A stretch of 64,000 bases of DNA from Plasmodiophora brassicae (taxonomy: Eukaryota > Endomyxa > Phytomyxea > Plasmodiophorida > Plasmodiophoridae), in assembly GCA_039704465.1 (NCBI GenBank), contig JASFAU010000001.1, forward strand, positions 248,001-312,000. The letters are read 5' to 3'. The position numbers and the translations under genes are program-made. The notes beneath the pieces are model-generated. The model saw nothing but the letters and a program-made list of their open reading frames with translations, searched no databases and was not told the DNA's origin. Positions within the stretch are counted from its first letter, which is position 1; each line of letters opens with the position of its first letter. Shown here piece by piece: positions 1 through 9,714 of the stretch.

Positions 1-917
1 GCACCGATTAGGTCCTGCAGGACCCACGACCAGTCCGAGTGCCGCGTTAGGTACCACGTCAGCGTGATTGCAGACGCGATCACCGTCAGAATGACGTACA
101 TGACGTTAAGCGCTCCGAATACGGGCAAAGCAATCGGATGATCCAACTTCGGAAACATTGCACGACATGGCTTGGCCAACAGAATCACGAGGGACGACGT
201 CCCCGATACTGCAAAGGCGAAAAAGATAACGTAGATGAGTTCGTCGATCAAGAAGAACAATATAACCAAGACGACGGACGCGATGACAATGAAGGTGACG
301 GCACTGCGAGCGTCGAGCGTGGCGATGTCTGCGTCTGGGATATCGGGGTCCTCAGAGGCAACAATCCCCCTTGACAACAGCCGCTCTTTCTCAGAGGCCC
401 AGAATGCACTGGCCAGAACAATGACGACAGAAACGGCGAGAAGGATCGGGGCCGACCAATCGAACTTCGGCCTGGCGTACGGCGCGATTGTCGCCCGACG
501 TCCAAGCGATGACTGAAGTATGTCTCCGTCATCGTGAAGCACGAACACAGACGGGATCGGTGTGGCCATATCATCCGGTCCCATCACGATCCACGACCGG
601 TCCGATGGCCCGCCGACGACGACGACAGCCGTTGGAGACGCCGACTTCAAATTATCCAGCTTGGTCGAGAACGTACACGATCCCCGGTTGACAATCACGA
701 TCGCCCCGGGTTCGATCCCGGAAACCGGGCCGCACGCATCGCCACCCGCCGACGCCAGCGTTCCCGCCAGCGGCGAACTAAGATCGTCGCCCCAGGACGC
801 AAAGAACGCCGGAATGTGCCGATCGGCAACCGCAATCTCCGCTTGCACGTGCCGGTCGGCCGTGCCGACGCCGCTCATCGCCACAACGACGACGACGACG
901 ACAAACGGCGACACCAT
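1..917 (-). CDS. Signal-peptide-peptidase-like protease (SPPL), N-terminal part, runs off the left edge
   Basis: An open frame of 305 codons runs from the ATG at 915-917 to base 1 without a stop or visible intron. The first 20 residues are a signal peptide with a run of seven valines (GTC repeat), followed by a lumenal protease-associated (PA) domain with the segment NRGSCTFSTK. A transmembrane helix near residue 145, a short cytosolic loop and further helices follow. The last residues read WYLTRHSDWSWVLQDLIGA, the stretch that in SPP/SPPL proteins comes just before the catalytic YD helix. The order signal peptide, PA domain, helices is that of SPPL2-type intramembrane aspartyl proteases of the endosome or lysosome. 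The YD and GxGD catalytic motifs lie outside the window, so activity cannot be judged. Family assignment is fairly sure; the substrate is unknown. Confidence 0.82.
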   Translation of the reverse strand, partial: MVSPFVVVVVVVAMSGVGTADRHVQAEIAVADRHIPAFFASWGDDLSSPLAGTLASAGGDACGPVSGIEPGAIVIVNRGSCTFSTKLDNLKSASPTAVVVVGGPSDRSWIVMGPDDMATPIPSVFVLHDDGDILQSSLGRRATIAPYARPKFDWSAPILLAVSVVIVLASAFWASEKERLLSRGIVASEDPDIPDADIATLDARSAVTFIVIASVVLVILFFLIDELIYVIFFAFAVSGTSSLVILLAKPCRAMFPKLDHPIALPVFGALNVMYVILTVIASAITLTWYLTRHSDWSWVLQDLIG

Positions 918-1282
918 CGCGTCGCCCTTCCAAAAAACGGAATGGACCCGCCGTCATCACTGGGGATCGCCCGACGCCCGCGTGACTGCCTCGGCTGTCG
1001 GCCTTCCTGCTTTTCCGCCGCCACCATGACCGGCCACGGCGTTGTACTGGCGCCGTTCTGCCGCCAGACTGTCCAGATCGTCCCGCCAATGGCACCCACC
1101 CGTCCGTCGACTGCTGTGGACCCCTTACCGTACAGATGGCACCGCGAAGTCGGGGTCTCACTTTGGTGCAGCTCAGCGAGCGCTGCCGTCTGCTTTTGGC
1201 TGTGACTGCATGGCATGCCGATGTCATCGTTTCACTTTGGCGCTGAGCGCCGCGCTTGTTGGCAGGTTCGCAGTTCAACGTC

Positions 1283-2367
1283 ATGACCGCAAATGCCCTG
1301 CGCTATTTGGCAGGTATCGCTGCCGCAACGAGTGCAACGATGCTGGTCGGCCTCTTGCCCGCCGTACTGCATTATGTTCGTACCGGCTACTACCCGCTGG
1401 ACGTCCCGTCAGCGGCGCTTGCGGAAGCAGGCGGAACGAGCAGAATCCCTAGGATCATACACCAAGTCTACAAGACGAACCAGGTTCCGGATCGATGGCA
1501 ACCTGCCCATCAGCTCGTTCGCGAACAGAACGCCGATTACGAGATCAGGCTCTGGTCTGACAGTGAGGCGCTGGCCTTCCTGCGCCAGCATTACCCGGAT
1601 TTTGTCCCCGTATACGTAACGTATCCATACGACATACAACGAGCCGATGCCATCCGGTACTTCTTGATCTATCACTTCGGGGGTGTGTACATGGATCTGG
1701 ATATCGGGTGCAACGTGCCTGTTTCCAGGGTGCTGAACAGCACCGACATTGGGTTCCTGGCGCCCGAAACATGGCCAGCTGGGTTCTCGAATGATCTGTT
1801 CGCCGCTGTCCCGAACCATCCTCTATCCCGACTATTGACCAATGCATTGCCGTACTGGAACCATCGTTTCTTCACGAAATATCCGACGGTACGCCATTGC
1901 TCGGTAGTGAGAATCTAGCCCAGTCTTTCAACATTAACTTTCAGGTGTTCATGAGCACGGGGCCTGCGTTCTTCTCATACTGCATCGGGAAATATGTCAG
2001 GGCGCTCAAGTCTGAAAACAAGGATTACGGGTTTGCAAGTATTCCGAAGCATGTCTACGCTGAAGGCGCCCATACTGCATTCAGGCATTACAAGGGAAGC
2101 AGGTATACGGGAGTCACATGGCAGATCGCAGGCGTGCATTAATTTCGCGGTCCTCAACACAGCTGGCACGGGGACGACGTCACAGTGGCTGTAAAGTCGA
2201 TACCGTTCCTGGTCGTGCTCGTTTGCTACACGATCATCAGACTCCTAATTCGTACGCTATCGCAAAGATGTGCATGCGCCAGCCTACCCCAGCGTCTAGT
2301 CAAACTGGGCCTGCAGCATGCCTGTCGAAAGAGTCGACAGAAGGAGCTTACCGATCATCTCTGCTAA
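1283..2367 (+). CDS. GT32-type (DXD, OCH1-like) glycosyltransferase, Golgi membrane protein
   Basis: Three exons: 1283-1888, 1945-2102, 2163-2367, with GT-AG introns of 56 and 60 nt; about 322 residues. A start at 1256 would need TTG, so the ATG at 1283 is preferred; it puts a hydrophobic anchor at residues 4-25. The body has IPRIIHQVYKT, the donor-site stretch GGVYMDLDIG (DXD motif) and, across the first intron, VFMSTGPAFF. The second intron restores the GSSWHGDD motif that closes the catalytic domain. A second hydrophobic helix (IPFLVVLVCYTIIRLL) lies near the C-terminus. Known members are Golgi mannosyltransferases or sphingolipid glycosyltransferases (Och1, Sur1/Csg1). The donor and acceptor sugars cannot be told from sequence. 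Confidence 0.85.
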
Positions 2368-3178
2368 ATCGTACTGCCTTTGTCGAACGCGCATTGTCGG
2401 TGCCGCGTATGCAGGGACGTACAGGAACCGCCATGTGGCAATGTTGCCCGGTGCTGATCGGCAGTCGAAACCCCGTTCAGGTCGATTTTAGGGAAAGATT
2501 TGGTACGGTAAGGCGACCATCGAGAATATCGCGGCTGGCGTTGGCGTGGCTGTACGCACGTGCTGTGCTTAAGCATGCCGAGGCATCCCCCAGCCGGCCG
2601 CGAGTTTGACGCGCTGCCGCCGCCCCCTAAGCACGTTGAACAAGACGACGCGAACCTGCCGATAGTGAAACGCAGAACGTGCATCGTCGCGGGAGGTCCC
2701 ATGTTTACAGTCAGGCCCTGGTCAATTGTATCCCGACACAAGCAGTTGCCCACCATCGTCGAGTCAGACGAACGCGAATCGCGCTGGTTCGAGCATGCCT
2801 GCTTCGGCAAACGGGAAAAGACGCCAAACCCTGTCGTTACCGTGCAGCCCAGCAGCCGAGATTCGTCGCCCACAGAACCCGCACCGCATCACCTCTCGAA
2901 ACAGGCACAATGATAAAACCTGCGATGCGTAACTTTGCGGTCTGCGCCGACGGCGGGAGCTGTACCCACCATCGATGTTCGACGATCGCAGTGCGAGCTA
3001 CGTCGATGTTACAACCGCTGTTTCGCATACCCGGTTGCAGTCTCATGAGGCGGATGTTGGCTATTGCTCGCGTCCCATCGACACTGTCACTGGAGCGGGG
3101 GGAGACAAAAATACTCCGATGCCGCCAGCCGGGTGGTGGCGGACTGCGTCAGTGGGGAGCTGCAGCACCATCTCCGTG
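2368..3178 (+). other. Intergenic stretch without a supported gene
   Basis: About 810 bases between the glycosyltransferase stop and the PPR start. Open frames exist on both strands but none shows a domain, signal peptide or sensible splice structure. The PPR frame stays open back to 2975, but the upstream part reads like untranslated sequence. It probably holds the 3' end of the first gene and the promoter and 5' UTR of the second. Confidence 0.5.
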
Positions 3179-5482
3179 ATGGTGACGCGAGCTGCCTCGA
3201 CAACGCGACTGGCGTTCCGCATCGCTTGCCGGCCTGCATTCTCGGGTGTTGCCGCCGCAGCAGACCCTGTTGCGCCGCCGTCATCGCTATTCGTGAGGTG
3301 TATGGAATCGGGGACGCCGTCGTTGGCGGTTCGCGCGCTAGCCGACGAACAGGACCCCGAGCGGGCTTGGTCCCTGTTTCAACGCGTCCTGCCCAGGGCC
3401 GACGTCCACGTGTTCGAATCGATGATGGAGTTCTGCCAGCGCCGGATGCCGGCGAAGGCGCCTGAGGTGCTGGACGCCGCCCTGTCGCAAGGCGCGTTTG
3501 TCCCCGATGCGCTGTTCGGCACCTTTGTCACCTGCTGCCTGGCGGCCGACCCGCCCATGGTACGCGAGGCTCTCGATTTGTACAACAAGTGCGGCATACG
3601 ATCCGATAACGTCATGTTCGCCGTTGCCCACCTCTGCCGGGTAGCGAAACAACCGTCGTTGGCCCTGTTCCTCGTCCGAGACGCCCTTCGGGAGGGCGTG
3701 CTGACCGGCAAACTGTTAACCATGCTATCGGCCTGCTGTGCGGAAAGCAACTGTAAAGAAGGTGCCGATGAGGCCGCCCGCCTCGTGCATCACCTGAAGA
3801 AGGGCAAGACAGAACCCGCACCGGATCAACAAGTGTTCGCCCACCTGATCGCAGCGCTTCTGTCACAAGAACGCGTCGACGCCGCGTTTACCGTCCTGCA
3901 CCTGATGCAGTCGATGCAGGTCCCGGCGTCACAGCAGCTCCTATCGAACGTGCTGTCGGCGACGTCTGTTCAAGCGGTCGACATGGCCTTGAAATTGTTC
4001 TGGCAGATGAAGGCGCGCAGCATCGTCCCGAGTCGCCCAGCCATCGTCGCCCTGATCGCAGCGTGCGGTCGCGCCCGGAACACGTCCGCCGTCGGCGTCC
4101 TGTACGGGTACGTTCGCGAACGCAAGATGCTGCTGAACGACATTGCGATCCAGTGCGCGCTCATCGCCGCCTACAGCGATTGTACCGAGATCCAACAGGC
4201 CGAACGCGTGTTCCGCCTGAAGAACTCGGCGGAACATCGGGGCCCAGCCGTGTTCAACGCCATGATCACCGCGTATGGCGACCACGACATGGCCGACAAG
4301 GCCCTGGAACTGTTCCAGTACGTCAAGGCCGCCGACATACGATGGGCGAACGAAATCTTTAACACGATCGCAGCGGTCCTGTCCAAGTGCGATCGCGTTC
4401 CACAAGGCCTGGACGTGTTTCGCGACATGTTGCAACGTGGTATCCAAGTGGCGAACGAGACGTTTGTTGGCCTGATCAGTGCCAGCGGCCGGTGCTTCAA
4501 CCTGCCGGCTCTCAACGAACTTCGTGATTATTCCCGGACGACACGACGGCTGATGATGGACGACAGTGTCGTTAGCGCCCTGATTACTGCCAATTCAAGG
4601 TGCGGTCAGTTGCAGGTCGCCGAGCAAATTTTCGATGGGACGAATATGAACGTCCCCGTCTTCTCGGCCATGTTGACGTCGTACTGCCACAATGACGTGC
4701 CCGAGAAGGCGATTGCTATCTTCGAGCAACTGAAAGCGGCCGGGTTGACGCCGGACGAAAACGCTATCGCTTCTCTGGCAAAAGCAGGCCTCCTTCGTTC
4801 TGCCGACGACCTGCTGTCGAGTGCCCCATCGAGGGTCGACCTGCTGTGCCACAAGGGCGATCTGGACGCTGCCGAGGAAGTGGCGTTGTCGTCTCCGACC
4901 CTGGACGCCCTGTCAACGTTGCTCAATGGCTGTCGGATGCGGAATGACCTTCCTCGTGCCGAACGCACCTTCGACCGAATTCGATCTCTGAAGGATGGTG
5001 TCGATCCCGATATGCTTGCCGGGTGCTATCAAACGATGGCAGACACGTACGCCGAGTGCGGTCGGGCAAGTGACGCCGAGCGGATTCGTGACGAGATGGA
5101 GACGAAGGAGCTTAGTACGCCGAATGGCACGACAACCGTCATTCTCGCTGGTGGCCCCGCCCAGTTCAAGTCGGACGATAGTCGGTATCGGTTTGACGTT
5201 GCGCTCCGAGATGCGCACTCGAGTCTCACAAAGGCGCTGAGCGTTCACTCCACCGAAGGGTCGCAGATGTTCCACAGCGAGATGTTCGCGCTGGCGTACG
5301 CATTGAAAACGGTGCCGGGTAGCGACGTCATCAACGCAGCGACGAACGTTCGCATGTGCTCCGACTGTCATCAGACGGCGAAGCGCATATCGGCGATCTA
5401 CAATCGCGACATCATCATCTGGGATCGGTCCCGCCGGCATCATCTTCGCGATGGGACATGCTCGTGCAACGACGTCTGGTGA
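3179..5482 (+). CDS. Mitochondrial PPR protein with C-terminal DYW-type deaminase domain
   Basis: A single uninterrupted frame; the ATG at 3179 is preferred over the in-frame one at 2975 because it begins an arginine-rich, acid-free leader (MVTRAASTTRLAFRIACRP) typical of mitochondrial import. The 767-residue protein is mostly tandem helical repeats of about 31-35 residues with PPR features (e.g. VFNAMITAYGDHDMADKALEL). The last 70 residues carry the DYW signature: HSEMFALAYAL (HxE zinc/catalytic motif), CSDCH, and a terminal CSCNDVW where land plants end in DYW. Plant DYW proteins convert C to U in organelle transcripts, the PPR tract reading the RNA and the DYW domain acting as cytidine deaminase. 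The inference is an RNA-editing factor in this protist's mitochondrion. Lack of introns among intron-bearing neighbours is notable. Confidence 0.9.
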   Translation: MVTRAASTTRLAFRIACRPAFSGVAAAADPVAPPSSLFVRCMESGTPSLAVRALADEQDPERAWSLFQRVLPRADVHVFESMMEFCQRRMPAKAPEVLDAALSQGAFVPDALFGTFVTCCLAADPPMVREALDLYNKCGIRSDNVMFAVAHLCRVAKQPSLALFLVRDALREGVLTGKLLTMLSACCAESNCKEGADEAARLVHHLKKGKTEPAPDQQVFAHLIAALLSQERVDAAFTVLHLMQSMQVPASQQLLSNVLSATSVQAVDMALKLFWQMKARSIVPSRPAIVALIAACGRARNTSAVGVLYGYVRERKMLLNDIAIQCALIAAYSDCTEIQQAERVFRLKNSAEHRGPAVFNAMITAYGDHDMADKALELFQYVKAADIRWANEIFNTIAAVLSKCDRVPQGLDVFRDMLQRGIQVANETFVGLISASGRCFNLPALNELRDYSRTTRRLMMDDSVVSALITANSRCGQLQVAEQIFDGTNMNVPVFSAMLTSYCHNDVPEKAIAIFEQLKAAGLTPDENAIASLAKAGLLRSADDLLSSAPSRVDLLCHKGDLDAAEEVALSSPTLDALSTLLNGCRMRNDLPRAERTFDRIRSLKDGVDPDMLAGCYQTMADTYAECGRASDAERIRDEMETKELSTPNGTTTVILAGGPAQFKSDDSRYRFDVALRDAHSSLTKALSVHSTEGSQMFHSEMFALAYALKTVPGSDVINAATNVRMCSDCHQTAKRISAIYNRDIIIWDRSRRHHLRDGTCSCNDVW

Positions 5483-5611
5483 ATGCTGCAGGTTTACTGT
5501 TTGTATCTATTAAAACCCCACAGGCGGTCCTTCGCGTTCCAATGCCATTATGACGTGGACGATTTGATGGAATGAGCCAGTGCCGGTTCGGTCCTGGGTT
5601 CCACTTTCAGG

Positions 5612-7029
5612 TTATTCGGCAGTTCGCGAATCCTTTTCTGAAGCGACTCCATCTCGAGCGTCCGCCGAATGTCGGCTGTGCTGTCGGTCAGCGAGGATCA
5701 ACGACAGATCGGATTCCCCAAACTGACCGATCCATTTCCTTGCATGGGGTGGGTCGCGCGCGACGACCTCGAGCGACTTCATCGGCGAATCGATGCGGAA
5801 TCGCGTTGGCGACAGAACTTCGAGGCGCATCCCGCTCGTCGGCAGAATCCGCTTGATCAGCGACGGCGCTGACGATGTCGTGGGTGTCCCGTACAGAAGG
5901 AGGTCGTTGCACAGAACGAACAGGTACTTCTTGGGTAAGGCAAGCCGGAACCGGTAACGCGTCTTGTCCACCTGGGTAGAAAGCGTCAGACCCGTGAAGA
6001 GCAAGTCTATACAAACGGTTGCGTCGTACCTTTTCGAGCACGCCGTATCGAACGAGAAACCGAAGACCATTGGCAATCGTGACGCGACCGTTGAACAATC
6101 GTTCCTGAATGTCACGCAGCTGGTCGATCTCTCGTCGGTGGCACTGGGCGTTACTGATCTCATGCGACAGCGCCCCGATCAGGCGGTAGGCCTCGTCCAG
6201 ATCGTCCGGCACCTTCATATCGAGCGCGTCATGCAACCGGCGCAATCTCGACAGCGTTACCAGAAGACGTGACACTACACCGTCGTCAACCTCAGTTGCA
6301 CTGCACGATCGAAACGGGCCCCAGGATCCAGTACCTCGATTCACCGAAGAGTACATTAGGGATTCAAGAGGCACGTCATTGGCAAGGTCGATGATCTTCG
6401 CAATACGAGGCGACTCGAGGCGAATACGTTGCAGTGTTAGCACGCCGTGCTCTGCAGGGCACGTTGTCAGCATCCAGACAGGAGTCTTCCGGCACACTCA
6501 CTATAGCCGGAGGCGAAGTCCTTGTACAGTCTGAACAGCGGTGCATACACGAGGATGACAGGGCAAATGTTCTGGAACAGCACGTTCTCGCCAATGAGGT
6601 TCTGCAGATGGAAGTAGAAGCCCTGGTCGAGCGCGAACCGGTCCCGGGTGTTGCCGAAGACGCTGTCCATCTCACGGTCGTTAAGCATGTCGCCTAGGAT
6701 GTCCATCGTCGAAACCTGAAACTGAATCAGTGGCACCGAATCACCCACAGCAGGACATACGGGGCGACCATCGACTTCAGTGCCTTCCTGTGATAGCATT
6801 CGTCCGTCCAGAACTGGTCCAGAATGTCCTTGGCGCCAACTGACCAGGTCAGCTTGTTGGCTGGCTGCTCGTCAGCAGCGCCGCCCAGCGGGAAGAGGTA
6901 ATGTTTCAGCTGGAGCTGGTTAGCGAATGATTCGTACGCGAAGTCAACGGCCCTGGCGGCGACGTCGTCATCGCCCGCCGACCCTGTATTGACGTTGCCG
7001 TCGGATGCTGTCGACGACGACGCCGGCAT
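5612..7029 (-). CDS. RhoGEF (DH-PH) protein
   Basis: Multi-exon on the minus strand, starting near 7029. The first exon ends at RKALKSM and splices in frame (about 55-nt intron) to VSTMDILGDML. The segment with FYFHLQNLIGENVLF and YAPLFRLYKDFASGY matches the start of a Dbl-homology domain, which activates Rho-family GTPases by releasing GDP. The rest of DH lies in the exon around 6497-6160, and a PH domain (YRFRLALPKKYLFVLCNDLLLYG, then RIDSPMKSLEVVA, ARKWIGQF) follows at 6030-5690. The C-terminus is uncertain: the open frame stops at 5612, but a small downstream intron could instead give a helical tail ending near 5541. Intron borders in the DH part were only partly resolved. Confidence 0.75.
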
Positions 7030-7225
7030 CGAAGGGCCACACCAGCGCTCCGCTTGCTACGACGAGACAATCCAGTCGGGCCCCATGAACAGGTTAGCGT
7101 GCAATGGCGCACATTGCCAGTCTGGGAAACGAAGGTCGAGACCGCTCTCGAACCTTTCTCGAGTCGGGGGATCGTTCTCGAATGCAGGATCGCAGCCACG
7201 AACGGAGGGTGTGCGGTTGTGTATA

Positions 7226-8918
7226 TCAGAACAGCTCGGCAATCATGCACCGGACGCCACCGCCGCCAACCGACTCAATCGTCGGGATGTCCGCGTGCAC
7301 GACTTCGTCGACGAGCTTTCCGAAACGGGTACGAATTTCCTCTCCGAACGCCTTCCAGGCCCGGGTCGATGCAACCAGCACGGATTGGCCAAACGCGTTT
7401 GCTACAGGATCGGTCACATTCGTGAACTGAGTTACACGCACGACGACTTACAGAGCTCCAGAATGTTCCCACAGAAGTCTGCCATCTGTGCCCGGCTGAT
7501 ACAGATCACTTCGTGGCCGGTGGTTCGAAGCTGGTCCAACAGTCGCGCGCGTTCGTGTTGATCGTCGACAGCCTGGTCGCATACAACCGCGAACCGCGAC
7601 CCAACAGCCATCATCACGTTGGTGTGATAGACGGGCGACCCGGATGCGTCCGTCGCGTGGAACGCGTGAAGATTGTATCCCATTGTCGAACACCACTGCG
7701 TCGCAAGTGGCAACGTAGACCGCTCCGAAAGGCACACGTAACAAACTCGGTTGACGCGATCAAGTACCATGCTGCCTGAAACAAAGACGTGATGTTAACA
7801 CCAGCGTGCTAGCGCCGTTTGTAGAAGGAGCATACCAGTTCCCTCCAGAAACTGTGGTGCGGAGCCCTCCTCAAACTTGCGCAGATCGACTAGGTTGTCG
7901 TACGAATGCACGGCTTGGATGCGGGCAATGATCTCAGCTCGCCTTTCGGCTCGACGTGAAACGGGTTTCATGGGATACAACGCGAGCGTATCACGGCCAA
8001 CCTCTGCATCGTTTAACATGGGCGATGATGCGACACGCGAAGCGACCCGAACGGCCCGTATTACCTGACTTGGAGTGGGTCGAAAACCAATTGTTTGGGA
8101 ATACAGCGTCAGGCGTATCGTGAAACTCAGGGTTTGCAATCAGGACGATCTGCGTCAAAGAGATTCAACACCTAACCGTAAAACGATGTCCGGCATGCTT
8201 CGGAGAACCTGGACTCCACAGCGTTCCAAAGCAGCATGTAAACTTGCAAACTCAGCGCGGGCGGCCTCTCTTATATCGTCGCTGGACTTGTCGACCTCAT
8301 GGCTGAACTTGTTGTCAACCGCCGCGTGTGGGTTGTACGCAAACCCATCTGGAGCGACCATCAGAATCTGACAGAGGTCATTCAGTGTACCAGGCACATC
8401 AAATGCCAGCGAGTACGAGTCGAGACCTTGCTGGTGGTTTGGCGACGAGAATTGACTTTGTCCATGCTGTCGACGCTGACACATCGAAGTGTGGATCCAC
8501 TGACGTAGGAAAACAGGTCGATGTCGTGCCTCGTCAACAGCCACCGATCACCGCTCCATTGGTACTCGTCAACAAAGCGGCGGCGATTCGGAAGCAAGGC
8601 CACCCGTAAGAACACAGCGACGTTGCCGTCAACGAAAAACGCATCACGAAGACACGCCCGGGATGTGTCGAGGTCCAGAGCATTGTGAACAATCGCGACC
8701 GTATGCGTTGGAAAGGACCCTCGCATGGTATCCATGATCGAGAGCCACGACGCCACCCTGTCGATGCGTTATTCGGCGATCGAGGGGCGGGCTGGGCGGG
8801 ATGCTTACCGTGACTTCGCGCCGCTCTGCAGGAACGTGACGCGATCAGACACGATGGCATCCCGATCACAGACGGCGGCGTCGGACGGCGCCGCCGCCAT
8901 GATGCTGTCGATAGACAT
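7226..8918 (-). CDS. Amidinotransferase/arginine-deiminase-family protein with an extra N-terminal domain
   Basis: From about 8410 downward the exons join through short GT-AG introns (50-60 nt) into a complete amidinotransferase-superfamily domain: QILMVAPDGFAYNP, then DTPDAVFPNNWFSTH, TLALYPMKPVSRRAERR, FLEGTGSMVLDR, HTNVMMAVG, and IPTIESVGGGGVRCMIAELF at the end. These match the ctfX group, including the active-site His (HTNV) and Cys (GGGVRC). Family members hydrolyse or transfer amidino groups; the substrate is open. Upstream, exons from an ATG at 8918 encode about 110 residues (with WLSIMDTMRGSF and FVDEYQWSGDRW) resembling NTF2/SnoaL-like folds only weakly. A 74-nt intron after LFSY would fuse them in frame; the alternative is two overlapping genes, the second starting near 8487. 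Confidence 0.75.
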
Positions 8919-9307
8919 GCCCGGCCCGCCGCCCCGTTGACAAAATGAGCAGAAATTTCCGGAAAACGCTGCGGGCGAGCCAGCCCGGACGACAGTGTGA
9001 CGTGCCCCTGCCCAGGTAGGTGTAGTCCGCCCGCCAGTCATCATCACGCCATGCGTGGCCGCAGGAGCCGTTTGCACATGGTAGGTCTATTTTCGTCACG
9101 CAGCCCGAGCCAATGCGTGCGGGTTGTGCCGTGCGCGCACCTATTGCATCTGCGCATGCGTGGCAAACGGGAACTTCGTTTCATTCGCGGGTGATGGCAG
9201 GATCTGAAAAGGGAAATTTTTTATCGTCCCGCGACACGGACGGTGTATTTATACGGCCCCCTGATGCGGGACTCGTATCGTGCAAAGCTTCTCCAGAACC
9301 GCTCACC

Positions 9308-9415
9308 AAGACAGCCAGGGCAGGCATGTGTTGGGTACCGACTCGACGAACACGCTCGTGGAGGCGAGCGTGTTCGTCGAGTCGGTACCCAACACATGCC
9401 TGCCCTGGCTGTCTT
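9308..9415. repeat. Perfect inverted repeat: 51-bp arms, 6-bp loop
   Basis: Bases 9308-9358 (starting AAGACAGCCAGGGCAGGCAT) are the exact reverse complement of 9365-9415, with the loop TGGAGG between. Imperfect pairing may extend a few bases further out. A transcript would form a near-perfect hairpin. It could be a foldback element, a small-RNA source or an assembly artefact. No function is claimed. Confidence 0.95.
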
Positions 9416-9550
9416 CACCTTGTGGTATGGCGAAGCAACGTGAGCTGACGTCAGCTCGACTTCGAGGCACGATCAGGGTTGTGGCTAAGCCAGCCTCGAG
9501 ATCTGCTGGAAAATATGTCAATTGCGCGGGAGCCGGGACGACAATGGGGA

Positions 9551-9568
9551 TTCGTCCCGCGGGACGAA
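9551..9568. repeat. 18-bp perfect palindrome TTCGTCCCGCGGGACGAA
   Basis: The sequence equals its own reverse complement and lies about 330 bases upstream of the first Skp1-RING start. Related CGTCCCGCG stretches occur near 9230 and 9585. It could be a dimeric protein-binding site or part of a degraded foldback repeat. Confidence 0.7.
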
Positions 9569-9714
9569 AACCTCGCGTCGTCCCGCGGACGAAAATGACG
9601 CCCCATCTGAAAAATAGCGATACACAGTGCGGTTTTGCGTCCGCGGCGGAGATGCTCAATGCGGGCATGCGGTGTCGGAAGACAGCCCTAATATACGAAC
9701 TGGAAAGGGCTTGG

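Noticed and set aside
534..1205. 223-codon plus-strand frame
   Set aside because: Antisense to the SPPL gene start; no domain or signal.
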